Made by a program: the position numbers and the translations under genes
Shown: piece by piece, positions 1-14,100 of the stretch
Layout: every line of letters starts with the position of its first letter
Numbering within the stretch: position 1 is the stretch's first letter
Notes under the pieces: model-generated
The model's database searches: none
What the model was told of the DNA's origin: nothing
What the model saw: only the letters and a program-made list of their open reading frames with translations
Assembly: GCF_036320965.1 (NCBI RefSeq)
Contig: NC_092236.1
Span: forward strand, 11,208,518 to 11,272,517
DNA from: Panulirus ornatus
Lineage: Eukaryota; Arthropoda; Malacostraca; Decapoda; Palinuridae
Direction of reading: 5' to 3'
DNA length: 64,000 nt

Positions 1-2663
1 TTAGCTGTCTAGTATGTAATCCAGTTAGAAAAAATCATGAAATAGTAAAAAGTAAAAACTAATCGATGTTTCTTATCAATCCATACCCGTAAGGCTAAGA
101 AGTCCGCATACTGTTTTAATCCTTGTGTGTAATGGTTATAGACCCAGATGGATAGACAACGGAATTTGAAAAAGAAAAGGAAGAATTAAATCCCCAATCG
201 AGAGGTCAGGAGACTGACCAACTGGTCGATACATCGAAATCAACCAACAAAGCATCGAATTGACGTCGTAGTACCCTGAATCCTCAATACTAACAGGAAT
301 AATGTGTTCGATAATATTTTCTTCATGGGCATATGTAAATTGTTTAGCCATAAATTGATGTTAAAATGCCATCAATGGCTGGTTCCCATTTTGCGTTCGG
401 CATACTGTAAAACATTTCTTTTTAACATGTTAAAGGTCAAAAGACGTTATTTACAGAAAATCATTTGCAAATGAGTATTTTTGGAACTACATGTCATTAT
501 CACTGAATCATTTCTTCATGGAGTGAGCAGCCTAAAATACATAAATATTGTGTTCAGGTGCAACGGTGGTCCGGCTCTAGAGCTCCGACGTGGTTATTGG
601 CTAGGCTCTTGCGTTTCATCCGACCTTCATGTGTCCTTTGAGAATGTAACATGCGCGTATTCTATTATTTCCTTGTCTCATGTGATCTTATACCCAGAGT
701 GGAATAGGTGATTTTTTTTTCCTTTGGTCTGATCACCAGTTCCTCTACCGGCTCCTTGTCCAGCCTCATAAATATATAAATTGATATACACTGAATACCA
801 CGGTTTGACAGCCGAGGTCAACTTCTTCAGAGTTTTAGTCTCTCAACGGTAACAAAATTTCCTGCTTATTTATTTACGGTACCTGACCTTGGTGTGTTCA
901 TCAACACTAATATTCTTCCTCAGCATTATGATAATTGTTCCAGCCATTCCCCCGTGGATAAACGCTGCATAGCGGCCTCCCTCAGGGTGAGAGCCCGTCT
1001 TTCATCTCGTACACATTCCAGGCTGAGGGGTTTATCTCTCTTCCGGATTCCTGAGAGGGTGTTTGTCACTGTAGCGTGAAGCGTCGTGAGAGCCAAGTGT
1101 TCGCGTGCACGACGGATCCAAACGTACCTTTTATAATCAAATCCAATTTTTGCCCTGAGAAATTTCTTGCGCTATATTTAAGAAGTCTAGTTGAGGAGAA
1201 GTAAAATGGCAGATTTAACAAAAATAGCTACACAGACGACTCTAGATACGCCTCGCAAGTTTATTTAGACAAGGCAGGTACGGGGATCTGAGTCTTGCCG
1301 CTTTCTACACATCCAGGTGAAGTCAGCCGCAGGCGGTGGGAGGTGTCTAGGCTTCCGCTACGTCACCTGTCTGGCCTCTTCCCCCCACCCCCACCTCTTA
1401 TCTGTATGTTATGAATGACGATCCATGCCAATGTCCATATTCTTGAGGCTTCAGCGGTTTTGTGTGACTAATCTCACATAATAGGACTACGGCGAAGCCG
1501 TACACCTTCCATCTTCCACTTTCAAGAACTCCGCCTACATGCATATTTCCCGCTGAGGCTCGTGAGCCTTTTAGAGGGCTCGCGCCGCAGACATTTTGCT
1601 CATCAATGATCCTATAAACGAATTTAGGACGATTGCGTGATAAAATGGAATGTCCTCACGGAATTACTCCATCCTCATATTACACTAGGAGGTACCATCT
1701 GAACGGGAAACAGAGTTATTAGCATGAAGAATCTGTTAGTTACACTGATTATAGCTATTATTCCTCATGACAGGACTAAAAATTAGTGGATTCCATTTCC
1801 GCTCTTGATCAAAAACTTATGCAGCGTAAAATTTGATAATTTCTTTTCTTTTCAAAATATACATCTGTAGCTCCTAGTATGTAAAACACCTAATGTTCAC
1901 CTTTTGTTTCCCTTTAAAAAGCATGATAAAAACCTGGAATCTTGGAGGAAATTTTAAAGCTATCATAAAGCGGTACTTAATTCATTATCAACCTCATTCT
2001 TAAATAGATAAAGATATTGAAAATAAACAATGTCTATTGAGACGTGTGGAGAGTAGAGGCAACTTTCCATGCCTGCTGAAGACTGTCACGTCTACATCCG
2101 GTGCGTCTGACACGCCCACACCTGTTGCTACTTGCCCCGCCCACACCCGCTGTTATCTGCCAAATAACTGCCGCTGTCTTACCATACTGAGTCTGCTGAT
2201 CTTTGTATCGTTCACACTTGCATCCATGTCGCATCCGCATCCAAAGTTAGTTAACCACGGCTGCTGCCATTTCATACACCCATACTACCACGCCTTTATA
2301 TGCTGACATCTCCCACGCTTTGTTATCCAGTTAATAGACCATCAAGTCACTATTAAATAAACGTCCTTCCCATGTACATACCTGCTGTCATTTATACCTC
2401 ATCCAGAACTTATGAAGTCTGCCACGCCCACACCTTGGTACAATAGCACACCCACGCCTGGTGATATATCTTCCATTCCCACATCTGGTGTCGTGTCTGC
2501 CAGGCAGATAATCAAGACCAAAATGAGTATTTTAAAATGGAATGTCAACAGTACGCCACTCTCAGCTTGCCCTTGACCTTTTCCAAGTAAAAGTGGTGGT
2601 GAGGAGGGAAGACATGACTCGCTACAGGATCCTAAAAGCTGGGAAGGGCAGACCCATACATCG

Positions 2664-2775
2664 AACGACAGTATGACCCTTGATCACGACAGTATGACCT
2701 ATGATCACGACAGCATGACCCTTGAGCACGAATATATGACCATAAGCACGATGGCATAACCCAGGAACACATACC
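2664..2775. repeat. Minisatellite, about 21 bp unit
   Basis: About five imperfect copies of a unit resembling 'acgacagtatgacccttgatc' lie head to tail, with copies diverging toward the right end. The short - strand open frame across it, with repeated RDHRSYCRD-like residues, is a product of the repeat and not evidence of a gene. Confidence 0.8.
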
Positions 2776-2849
2776 CCTAAGCACTACAATCCGACAACTG
2801 AACATGATAAGGTCCTCAAGCTTCAACTTGAAAATGATAGCCAACATAA

Positions 2850-2891
2850 TTCGATTTAACTTGATCTGTTTTCGATTTAACTTGATCTGTT
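2850..2891. repeat. Two-copy tandem repeat, 21 bp unit
   Basis: The phrase 'tcgatttaacttgatctgtt' occurs twice in direct succession with only a single-base spacer difference. Confidence 0.8.
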
Positions 2892-3136
2892 AGGAACAAA
2901 TGTCAAAATTCCATTCTTTAGAATACATATCGTTTGGTACTCTTGAAGTTTATTCCTTATCAAATCTTAATAACTTCAACAGCTTCTCGTATTCAAAGTC
3001 TTAGCCATGTCACCGTGGGCCTGTGCCTCTGGTATAGAAAGGGGAGCTATGATATGAGAACCATATCTGGACGTACGCTTTTTTTTTTAATGAAACTCCG
3101 TAACGGTTGGAACCTTTCAAGGACAAGTTCAACACG

Positions 3137-3660
3137 ATATTGAAGATGGGCATCACCCGTTCTTCCGACAATTGCTGGGCCTTACCTCCCCACATGCTCC
3201 CCATGACGTCCACGGGCAACTGGCATCCCTGAGGCTATTTCCCTGCCTTTTAGTACAAAAACGTTTGGCCAGATCACCATAAGGTTTTGCACCTCCAGGA
3301 TAACACCCACAACCCCCATAGACCTACGAGCTTCTGGAATATACATGTGGCGGTGCGTCCAACATATTCCCCGGCCGCTGTCAACACGACCTTCGGCCTG
3401 TCCGAGTTGGGACGCAAGCCCTTGGCCTATGAAGAGCGACCCAGTGTTCTAGCGATTCGTTGACCTACTCCTTTCCCTCAACGCTTACCTTAACGATATC
3501 CTTGTAAGGCACTCCCGAGGAAGACCCTGAGGATCTTTGTCATATCCTGACGCGGCTCTAGCTAGAACTACGGCTTTCAGATAAACGCCGGTGAACGTGT
3601 GCTTAGCGCCCCAGCCAAAACCTTCCTCGGATACAAGTGTCACAGTTGTTGGAGAAAATC
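3137..3660 (+). mobile_element. Decayed Ty3/Gypsy-type reverse transcriptase
   Basis: Reading the + strand and shifting frame several times gives a recognisable Gypsy RT path in the right order. It starts with an N-terminal 'FNTILKMGITRSS' and 'WALPPHMLP' stretch (about 3137-3195). 'TGNWHP' follows in the position of the usual GDWRPCGDYR block, then 'HLQD' and 'TTFGLSEL'. The catalytic palm block is 'YLNDILV' (about 3492-3512), equivalent to YLDDILV. 'FLGYKCH' follows near 3630, like the usual FLGH block. There are in-frame stops and at least three frameshifts, and no LTRs, protease or integrase were recognised. It is a dead fragment. Confidence 0.72.
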
Positions 3661-6456
3661 GATGTCATCAATAAGCATCCTTGCCTTACATGCAACTTTT
3701 GAATACATCCCTTGTATAACAGAATGCCATTGCAGTAACCATACCAAATCAATGAAATAAGGAAAGCGCAAAAATTCACTGTAAATGAACTGACCTTCAG
3801 TGTCCATGCCTGCGAGAAGGTACTGAATGTCTACAGACAAGCTAATTCCTTTACGGTAAGTCAATCACATAGCATGCTTTTTTATGAAGAGCAAAAGGAA
3901 GCGATAGTGTAACGTTACATTCCACCCAACTAATTCCTCCCCTTCTACTATGCTTCGTCGAAGATAAAGTAACCCCTTTCCCTTCGAGTGTAAATTCATT
4001 ATATATATTTAGTCAGGTATATTCACATGTGCATGTGCTTCACACTTAACTGCAAAAAATATTGTATGTTATAGCTTAGCTTAAGATCCACATAAATCAG
4101 TTGTTCCTTACACCTATTAGATGTAACTTTGTTTTCTCTAGAGTGAGTGTTCAAAGTCCATAAGGTACTAGGCCACCTCGACAAATTTAAGTTTACAGGT
4201 CTATCTAATCTTCCGGCTAGACTTATGAACAACGCTACTGAGCAAATTTCTCCTACCACAACATATCAATATTTAAATCCCACAAATCACAGTACCCCCA
4301 CAAACTTTAATATGTGAAATTAATTCCACTGTACAAAGAATGCAGTAAAACAGAAGTTGGTAATCATAAGTGTCTCAGACTTCAAAATTAAATCACAGAT
4401 ACTGGAAAGAGATGTACATAAATACTGACATGATGTAACTAATAGAAAATAGGTTGTTGTGGGTGCTGAGTCTGGGAATATCAGTGACTAGTTGGATAAT
4501 AATAATATTGCAGCAACTAGGTATGAGTAAACTAATAGTCTCAAAGCAAAAACTCATTCAGCCAGGCTAAAACAGTAAAATACCATGGAGCAATATTTCA
4601 TTACAGTCAACTCTAGAAATACGATTCAAGGGACTGAAGAACAAAATTTCTATACAGGGAAAACGAAAATTCTTACAACGGACATGCTTCAATGCCATTT
4701 CACAGCATTTATCAGCGTGGTACATTGTTTACATAAGTAAAATACAGTACAATTGTGGCATGACAAACTAATGAGAACAGTGCTTAAATTGCCAACATGT
4801 GCTCACCTCAAGTAAAAGCACTTACCAGTTGAAGAAAAGATTTGTTTAGTTAAAAGAGAATTGTGTTTATCAAATTTAAATGGTATTGCCACTCTCCATT
4901 CGTCAAATTCCTTCACTGAAGTCAGTGCACTAAACTGTACACACCTCAGAATCACATGTTCAGTTTGAGCAACTTTAGTTATACTTAGAAAAAAAACAGC
5001 GACTGCTGAAACTAATTTTGAGTAAATAAGTAATAAATCAATTCACTTTCTTTTAAGGAAACTTTGAACTCTTACTCTTGGACATTATTGTGGAAGAATA
5101 TGGACTTTCAGTTGATTTTGAATTGCATATGGTATGAACATAATTTTACTCCATTTTGTATAAGAACATTTGGTATTACACACAGTAATCTTTTCCAGCT
5201 CTATACCTTTGCGTGAAGCAATTATTGTATGATTTTACACAAACTTGGTGCTCCATAGTGATTTCACCCAGAATAATCGAATAATTTTTGTGCATTCTCG
5301 TTCTCCTTGTGTAACTATTCAGAGATGCTTGATGCGTTTTCAGCTATGTTTTTGAAAATCTTTTGTCAATCAATCAATCATTCAGATATTGTCTAATTTT
5401 CTAACATTTTGTGTGATATAAGTTGTCTTTCGTGTTTTTTTTTTTTTGCAGTTTTTGAGCAATATTTTCATTCATATGTTGTTCATGTTTCTTAAGTGTT
5501 TTGTTTTTCTATTATCAGATTCCGGATATTTAAATTTTGTATTATCTAATGTAATTCTATTTTAACAGTACACTAGATTTTTAAATTCTGTACAGTTCCA
5601 GCTCGTGGTGCTTTTCCCTCCGTACCAAATGTGATAGTCATATTTTGAATATGTGTTGACAACCACTGCGTTTATTATTTTTGAATCTGTACAATTGTTG
5701 CTATTTGTGGCATTCATCACTCAATATAACTTGTTCAGCGGCACTGTCATGTTCTCTCGGCCACGCTTTCATAAATGATTTTTTTCAGACTACTCCTGAC
5801 TGCTTCTCTACAAAGTTGTTTTATTTCTCTCTTTTTAATATTCATTGAAATCCTGTTGCTGGAATCATTCTATCTCAGGTCGCCTTCGGTTATGTATGTA
5901 GTTTGATATTTTGAGGAAAAAAAGATGAATCATATGTTATTCATTACATAATATGCATCATAATGTAATATTTGACCGCTTTCTTGCATGTCGTAATTTT
6001 GCTGTGGATGTGGGATACTATCAACACTCAATCCTCTGTTAAATTGAATTGTCAAGAACTAACTACCTTTGACGCAGATGAGCCTTAATGTCCAGTTTAA
6101 GTGCAATGACAAATAATTTACTATTTGAAAAATGATGACCATAATCAAAATACTTGGATTTTTTTCTAGGCAAAATGCATTCCAAGTCGACCGAAGTATT
6201 ATATCAAATAAGAATAAAGATTTATTGACCCTTGTAATGAAAACTTCCTCCCTTGTTTACAATGAAACGCCTTTACATCCGTATATTGTAAACAAAAAAA
6301 GATAAGTTAAAAAAAGGTATATAGGTAATTATGAATAAATGTATAATAGAATAAGATATTTTACTGTATTCTATTAGCTTAGTTTCATTTTTTTATGACT
6401 CAAATACAAATCATTTGATTTTTTATTTCTATACAACCTGGATATAATTTACCAAG
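3661..6456. other. Upstream flank of DCTN6, no gene seen
   Basis: AT-rich sequence without recognisable coding segments. The promoter of the DCTN6 gene must lie in or near its right end, but no TATA box or initiator could be chosen with confidence. A T-run sits near 5430. Confidence 0.5.
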
Positions 6457-6494
6457 ATGTCGGTCAACAAACAACTAGACCCTGCGATTTGCAA
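6457..6494 (+). CDS. DCTN6: DCTN6 exon 1 (start codon)
   Basis: ATG at 6457 in context ccaagATGt, with an in-frame TAA 12 bases upstream. It encodes [12 protein letters not shown] plus two bases of codon 13. The donor is caa|gtaata. The phase fits exon 2 exactly and gives N-V-K-V across the joint, where the human protein has S-V-K-I. The alternative ATG at 7033 would read the polypyrimidine tract of the exon 2 acceptor as protein, so it was not chosen. Confidence 0.65.
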
Positions 6495-8135
6495 GTAATA
6501 TTGTCTCTTATATTTTTCATGTATAGATAGACCCATTACTGTATAACTTAACAACACTGTCAAGAAATATAACACTTATAGGCATTTCACGTCTGGCTTG
6601 ACGCGGCCTGTGTAGGTAAAGAACCATATGTGATTTTTGTGATTCGACATGCACTAGTGGATAAGCGGTATAATGCCGTGAAGTTCTGTATTTTCACTTT
6701 ATTACTGGATCTATTGGCATGACTTGGTAAATAAAGATTTTATTATATCGAGATTCGTACATACGGTACTTTTGATATGTAGAATATTAGGTAAAAGTCT
6801 AGTTTATCTGATTCGTTATTAGTTCTGGACCGAGATTTGTTTTGCAGTGCTAGTGTGGTATTTAGGTGATTCAAATGAACTCACAATGCGGTCGGTTCGA
6901 GATGTGGATGATAATTATAGATTACATTGACGGTTCGAGATGTGGATGATGGTAATATAGATTACATTGAAGAGACACCAAACACAAATATGACCAATTT
7001 TCTTTGACCAACAGGTCTGATTTACAGGCAAAATGATTACATCCTTAAATATTCTGTATAGGCGAATTGCTATTGATTTGTGTCATTCTTTCAGTGTAAA
7101 AGTAACACCTGGGGCTGTAGTGTGCTTTGAGGCTGATTATTATGGTGATATTACCATTGGGGCACGTACAGTAATTCACCCCAAAGCCCGTATTATTGCT
7201 GAAGCTGGACCCATCATTATTGGGGAAGGCAACCTGATAGAAGAACAAGCCCAAATTATCAACAGGTAAGAAGTAAAAACAAAGAATATTCATTTTCATG
7301 GTCTGATTTTGCCAGTATGGTTTCCTTGAATAATTTGTTGTGGTTTAAAATATATTCTCACTCCATTCTAACTCATTCAGGAAAGGAGAATACCTGAAGT
7401 GATGCACTACTAAGCAATGACATTTTTCAAGATTACAATTAATCTTTCAATACTTGAATTTATTAAAAATGGGATAATACATCCTTTGGAGAATGGTAAT
7501 TTAACTGATATATTAAGCATTGTGGCATTTTGAGGTAATAGCTATTTATAAGATTTTTTCATATGTACCATGCACAATGAAAATATTCTAATGACTACCA
7601 GAAATTATTTTAAATGAGTAGCAAGACATTGCAGAATTTCAGTCTAACTCACTAAGTAGCCATGATGTGATACTGTTTTAAGTACGAGGTGGTGGCTGTG
7701 ACTTGACCATCATAAGTGCAAGATCATTCGATATTTCTGATGCAGGTAGTTTATCCTTTAATTGGGTATTTACTGAATTTTCTTCATGGAAAAGAAAGAA
7801 TAATGTCTACCAGCATAAAATGAGCCTTTATATCTCACCACTACAAAAGTGGGTATAGGACATTGTCATCATTTATGAATTTGTTATTTTCTATTTGTAT
7901 GGTATGGCAGATAAATTCTAAGCTCATTGGACCTTATGTCTAACATTCTCTTCACCCATACAACTTATTTTTATCTTTATGCTCTCAACATGAACAATTT
8001 CACAGCTAAGTTTATTCAATTTATCAACTAATCTTATACCAATAAAAGTACCTTCTTAAATCTTTTCTAGGAGGTTGTTATGGCCTCTGGTCATATTTTT
8101 GCATCTTTCAAAGAACAATTTACTGTCATCAGAAT

Positions 8136-8175
<40 letters not shown>

Positions 8176-11100
8176 CTGTGATTAAGTCACAACCTGCCCA
8201 TTTCTCTTCCATGGTAGACACATTCATGGTCTCTAACCCCCCACTATAACTCGGCTTTCATAATTCTTGTAATTACCATCTGTGTTGCCCTCCTTTAGAT
8301 CTTTGCTATTATTTCTTAAGAGTGGTGACCAAACATGATACATTTTCTAATTTTTGTCTAGTGTATGATGTGAACAGTTTGCTGTATATTTCCTTATCTA
8401 CATATTTGAAAGCTATTCAAATTTATGCCACAATATACTTTTTCTTTTACAGTTCAGTATGTGAATGGTAATATTTCTAATATCAGACCTAAAAATGTTT
8501 GGAAGAGAATAAAGAAGTCGGTTGGAAAGTATTTTCCCACTCTTTTGCCTTACTGTAGTAATCAGTGTCAAAATAAGTAACTCTTATGTGTAGCCTAATA
8601 TCCCTGCTGAAAACTTGGTGTCTAGTTTCAACAGTTATAATAAGGTGCTTCAAATTAGATGAAGAGAGACCATTCCAGTTTCTGGAGGTTTACAGTGATC
8701 CAAGGTAGGATGAAATAGATATTGATACGTTAAAACATCCTCCTGAAGCCTCTGTAGAATTGATTTTGGATTTGTTTAACTTATGTACTTCCAAGTAGTT
8801 AAAAGATATACCTTATTCTTGCCAACAAGATATCACTTATTCTTGCCAGTCTTAAGCCAGGTAAAAATTCTTCCATTGGTAATGAGAGGGTAAGAGAGAT
8901 ATGTGGGAATAAAAAGAGTAGGTGAGAGAGCAGAAGAGGGTGTATTGAAATGGTTCAGACATATAGACAGAATGAGTGAGAAAAGGTTGACAAAGAGGAT
9001 ATATGTGTCAGAGGTGGAGGAAACAAAAAGAGGTGGAAGGATGGAGTGAAAAAAATTTTGAGTAATCAGGGTCTGAACATACGGGAGGATGAGAGGCATG
9101 CAAGGAATAGAATGAATTGGAATGACATGGTGTACCAGGGTTAACATGCTGTCAGTGGACGGAACCAGGGAATGTGAAATGTCAGGGGTAAACCATAGAA
9201 ACGTCTGTGGGGCATGGATGTGGATAGGGAGCTGTGGTTTTGGTGCACTACCCATGACAGCTAAAGACTGAGTGTGAACGAATGTGGCCTTTTTTATGTT
9301 TTCTTGGTGCTACCTCGCTGAAGCACTGGGTAGCGATTGTGTTTCCTGTGGGGCTGAGAAGCACCAGGAATGGATGAAGGAAAGCAAGTATGAATATGTA
9401 TATGTGTGTATATATATATATATATGTATGTGTAAGTATGGGTGTTTATGTATATGTTCATACAAATGGATGGGCTGTTCTTCATCTGTTTCCTGGCACT
9501 AATTTGGATATGGGAAACAGCGATCAAATATAATAATATGATGTGAATGAGGTAGTTTATTATTTAGTCATCCATCTTATTTAATGCATTCATTATTAAA
9601 ATCAAGATAGTGATAATCTACGTAAGAAATGTGCTCATCCATGACCAGATTTTCAGTAATGAACTGTATGCAAGTAATGTATAACACTGGCTGGATTTTT
9701 ATTTTATTTTATGCACTTAACAATAGGTATTAAAGGATTTTTTTTCTTTTCTCATAATGGTACAACTTCCAGATTGCCAGAGGGTACAGAGCCTGGAGAT
9801 GAGCTTCCAGCAATGGTTATTGGTAACAACAATGTCTTTGAAGTCGACAGTTATTGTCAGGCTTCAAAAATTGGCGATAACAATGTGCTTGAGGCAAAGA
9901 GTGAGTTATGCTATTCATTATTACTGTATTTATTTGTATTTACCTTTTGTATTGGATCTGTGTTTAATGTTTCTGTCAGGAATGTTATACTCTATAAGTG
10001 ATTAGGATTTGCAAAGGGTGAAGGTACAAATATGTGTATTTTCTTATATATGTATTCACCTGTCTGTTTGTTGGCAACAGACTTTTAGAATTTGAACACT
10101 GAATATGGGTAAAGATTAAAATTGAGTATATAATCTCTGGCATACTAAATGGTTTGGTTAGTGTTCCTAACCATGATGGCTGCCCAGGGTCGAGTGCATA
10201 GGTTTGAATCCTGGTAATAGCAGTCAGTCCACAGGCAACCCAGCTGTTCATCCACCCTGAGGGTTTGGTTAATAAAATGGTTACCTGACTCAGGTATGGT
10301 TTTATATATATATATATATTGTACTTTGTTGCTGTCTCCCGTGTTAGCGAGTTAGTGCAAGGAAACAGACGAAAGAATGGCCCAACCCACCCACATACAC
10401 ATGTATATACATATGCGTCCACACACGCACATATACATACGTATACATCTCAATGTACACGTATATATACACACAGACACATACATATATACCCATGCAC
10501 ACAATTCACACTCTCTGCCTTTATTCATTCCCATCGCCACCTCGCCACACATGGAATACCATCCCCCTCCCCCCTCATGTGTGCGAGGTAGCGCTAGGAA
10601 AAGACAACAAAGGCCCCATTCGTTCACACTCAGTCTCTAGCTGTCATGTATAATGCATCGAAACCACAGCTCCCTTTCCACATCCAGGCCCCACAAAACT
10701 TTCCATGGTTTACCCCAGACGCTTCACATGCCCTGGTTCAATCCATTGACAGCATGTCGACCCCGGTATACCACATCATTCCAATTCACTCTATTCCTTG
10801 GACGCCTTTCACCCTTCTGCATGTTCAGGCCCCGATCACTTAAACTCTTTTTCACTCCATCTTTCCACCTCCAATTTGGTCTTCCACTTCTCCTCGTTCC
10901 CTCCACCTCTGACACATATATCCTCTTTGTCAATCTTTCCTCACTCATTCTCTCCTTGTGACCAAACCATTTCAAAACACCCTCTTCTGCTCTCTCAACC
11001 ACACTCTTTTTATTACCACACATCTCTCTTACTCGATCAAACCACCTCACACCACATATTGTCCTCAAACATCTCATTTCCAGCACATCCACCCTCCTCC

Positions 11101-14100
11101 ACATAACTCTATCTATAGCCCATGCCTCGCAACCACATAACATTGTTGGAACCACTGTTCCTTCAAACACACCCATTTTTGCTTTCCAAGATAACATTCT
11201 CGACTTCCACTTATTTTTCAGTGCTCTCAAAACTTTCGCCCCCTGCCCCAGCCTATGATTCACTTCCACTTCCATGGTTCCATCCGCTGCCAGATCTACT
11301 CCCAAATCTCTAAAACACTTGGCTTCCTCCAGTTTTTCTCCATTCAAACTTACCTCCCAGTTGACTTGTCCCTCAACCCTACTGTACCTAATAACCTTGC
11401 TCTTATTCACATATACTCTCAGCTTCTGCAGTTTCTCACCCGAATAGCCACTAGCCTTAATGGGATGGCCTTGATTAGGATCTCTGCTGCTTGTGCTGTC
11501 TCAGCATTTTAAGAAAAAAAAAAATAGAAAATTTATAATGCAGTTAAATACATTTCCAAGTACATTATGATTGAACCTCTTAACTTACACCTTTGCTATA
11601 GGACTTGTTTACATTACAGGATTATAGCTGACTGAATAAGTTGCATAGAACAACATATTTATCCTTTAACCCCTAATGTGGTATCTTTAATAACTACTGC
11701 ATAACGAAACTACTGGTATTTATGTATTGCATAACACTTGGAACAGGCAGCTGTATATAACCATGTTACAAATGGTTGGGCAAATGACAATCGACATATC
11801 TATCTTCATTAGTACTAGGCTCTTGAATAGTGTTTCAGACAGTCTTCTTCTCCTTGTTGGATTAACAAACCCAGCTAAAGAAAACAGCCACACTACTGAT
11901 GCAGAGGAAGCCATTATAGTGTTCCACTTTTTGAGCAAATATGATGTCTTTATGCTCAGTGAGACTAGCTAACTTGACGTTCGGACCACTAATATATTGG
12001 CCAACAAAAAATTAAGTGGTATCTGATGCAGAGGAAGCCATTATAGTGCTCCACTTTTTGAGCAAATATGATGTCTTTATGCTCAGTGAGACTAGCTAAC
12101 TTGACATTCGGACCACTAATATATTGCCCAACAAAAAATTAAGTGGTATCTTTCTGAAGCTGACTAGAAATACCAAAAGAATATAATACTTGCTGTCAGT
12201 GATTTCAAATCATTTGCATTTGTCACAAAAAAATCTTTCATGACTGATAAATTTTTCATTTTTCACCATGTTCCTCTTTGCCTGAAAATTCCAACTGTAT
12301 TTTATCCCCACACGTCCTAACTTGAGGCAACAGTACAAGACCACCTCTGGTTTAGCATTGTGAAATGGAACATTGTTGAGGTACGTGGAAAATTTTCCTC
12401 ATAGACCCAGAAGCAACTGCAGAGTAAAACAGAGCACCATTTTAATCTTAGCGCTAAGTTGTTCTAATTTGGTTCTCACTGACAGCAGATTTAGGATTAG
12501 TTAGTTGAAATAATATCGTTTTTCTCTCTGTACAAACAAGCATTTACAACAGCTATGGGGCCTAGAATAACCTTATGCTTGTCCAGGTAATCCAACTTGG
12601 AGTTCTTGAAAACTGGTGCTTACATCATCTAAATTGATAAAGAAGGCATGACTTTCATACTAGAACTCCAGTGCACTGGACAAATCTTATAAATCTGGAA
12701 TTCTGCTACTTCAGAAGGCAGCCTTGAAATATATAGCATCCATTACTGGATGGTTTATTTCATGCATTATTGCTTCCTTATTGTTTGAACATCTTAAAAG
12801 TGGATGATTGCTGTGATGCTCCTTAACCCCCAAACGGTGGGCATGGTCCAGAAAGTCCATTGCAAAAAAGAATCTCCTTTATGGATAAATTGATTACCAA
12901 TCAAAAGTAACAAAATCATTGAAAGTTAAGGAATTAACTAAGGGTTGGCCTGGTTCAGTGCTAGGTAAGTGCTTTCTCCTATGCTCTTATTTGATTCAGA
13001 AAGACAGCATTAGTGTGGTAAACAACATGAATATTAGAAATATTATGTACCTTTCACACCAAAATTCAGTGTTACAGAGGTAGGTTGGCAAGTGTGGGAA
13101 GCCACATTCAAGGATATGTTTCTTTAAATAGAAAATCCTTCTCATAATTCATATATTTTCTTACTCAAGAACTGTGCATTAAAATTAAAGCTCACTTCGA
13201 GTGAATCTCTAGAAACAATCCAGAGCTTATACAAAATTGCAAAACAGACTGCCATTCTTAGTCATAATACATCTTTTGTCAAAGTAAGTATTTTACAGGT
13301 CATGTGGGCCCAGGAGTGGAACTGACTTGTGGCTGTGTTGTGGGTTCATTGTGTTCCTTAACATGTCCACAAGTTTTACTGGAAAACACAGTTATATATG
13401 GGGATGAACTTCATCGCAGAACTCAGTCTGAGAAGCCAGCAGTAAGTACATATTCCTTACAGTGTTTTTAGAAGACATCTTAATATTTAATTAATCATAG
13501 AAATAAGTTTTACCTTCAATTCTTTCACTGCTCATAGTTTTTACTGTCTGTCATCACTCTTTTTTCAGATCTTAAAGAAAGCTAGTGATCAGGTTACTCC
13601 TCAATCTTCTCTACCAAATGAGTCAAATCTAGTACCATCTTTGTTGCTTTCATCCATTCCTTAATCTCTGTTAGCCCTTTGTGCTTATTTAGGTACAGAG
13701 TTCCAATTTGAGAGGCATATTCTAGCTTTGACCTTATGTAAGATATGAACAGCTTTGTTTCAAGGATGCAGTACCTCAAGGTAGTATAAAAGATATTAGC
13801 ACTTTCCAGAACTTGGTTTGTAACCTGCAAGGAGGCCTTTTCAGATTCAGCAGTGCACAAAAATATAAGTTTTTATGGATACAGGTAACATTGAAATTCT
13901 GTTCTTTGAAATAAAAATTTGTATGTGAAAACCTTTTGGATACTGCAGATATTGGTATATTCATTTAGAAAATAATAATACAGGATTAGGAGATTTCTAG
14001 CCCTCCATTCCCATCTACTTTAGTTGCCATCTGCAACATGCAAGGAATAAATGAGTAATACTTTTTCTGTCACCAGAGATAAGTAATACTGTTAGTGTTT

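Larger units (their letters stand above)
1..3136. other. Intergenic sequence, no gene seen
   Basis: No reading frame here resembles a known protein, and the short open frames lack splice context or homology. The stretch at about 2090-2480 is richer in C and repeats a loose 'cacgcccacacc' phrase at irregular spacing, like a decayed minisatellite. Two clear tandem repeats are listed separately. Confidence 0.6.

Noticed and set aside
2034..2306. Cys/Thr-rich frames on both strands
   Set aside because: They arise from the C-rich repetitive text ('cacgcccacacc'). No conserved family or splice context.
6841..6975. tRNA-like 'ggttcgag' B-box motif
   Set aside because: No acceptor stem, D-arm or A-box at the right distance. 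The motif is part of a simple tandem duplication.
7033..7094. ATG at 7033 as the DCTN6 start
   Set aside because: The extra residues are read from the intron 1 polypyrimidine tract and do not resemble the family. A phase-compatible exon 1 exists at 6457.
13776..13964. 62-codon - strand frame next to the CR1-like fragment
   Set aside because: It overlaps the fragment in another frame and has no similarity of its own.
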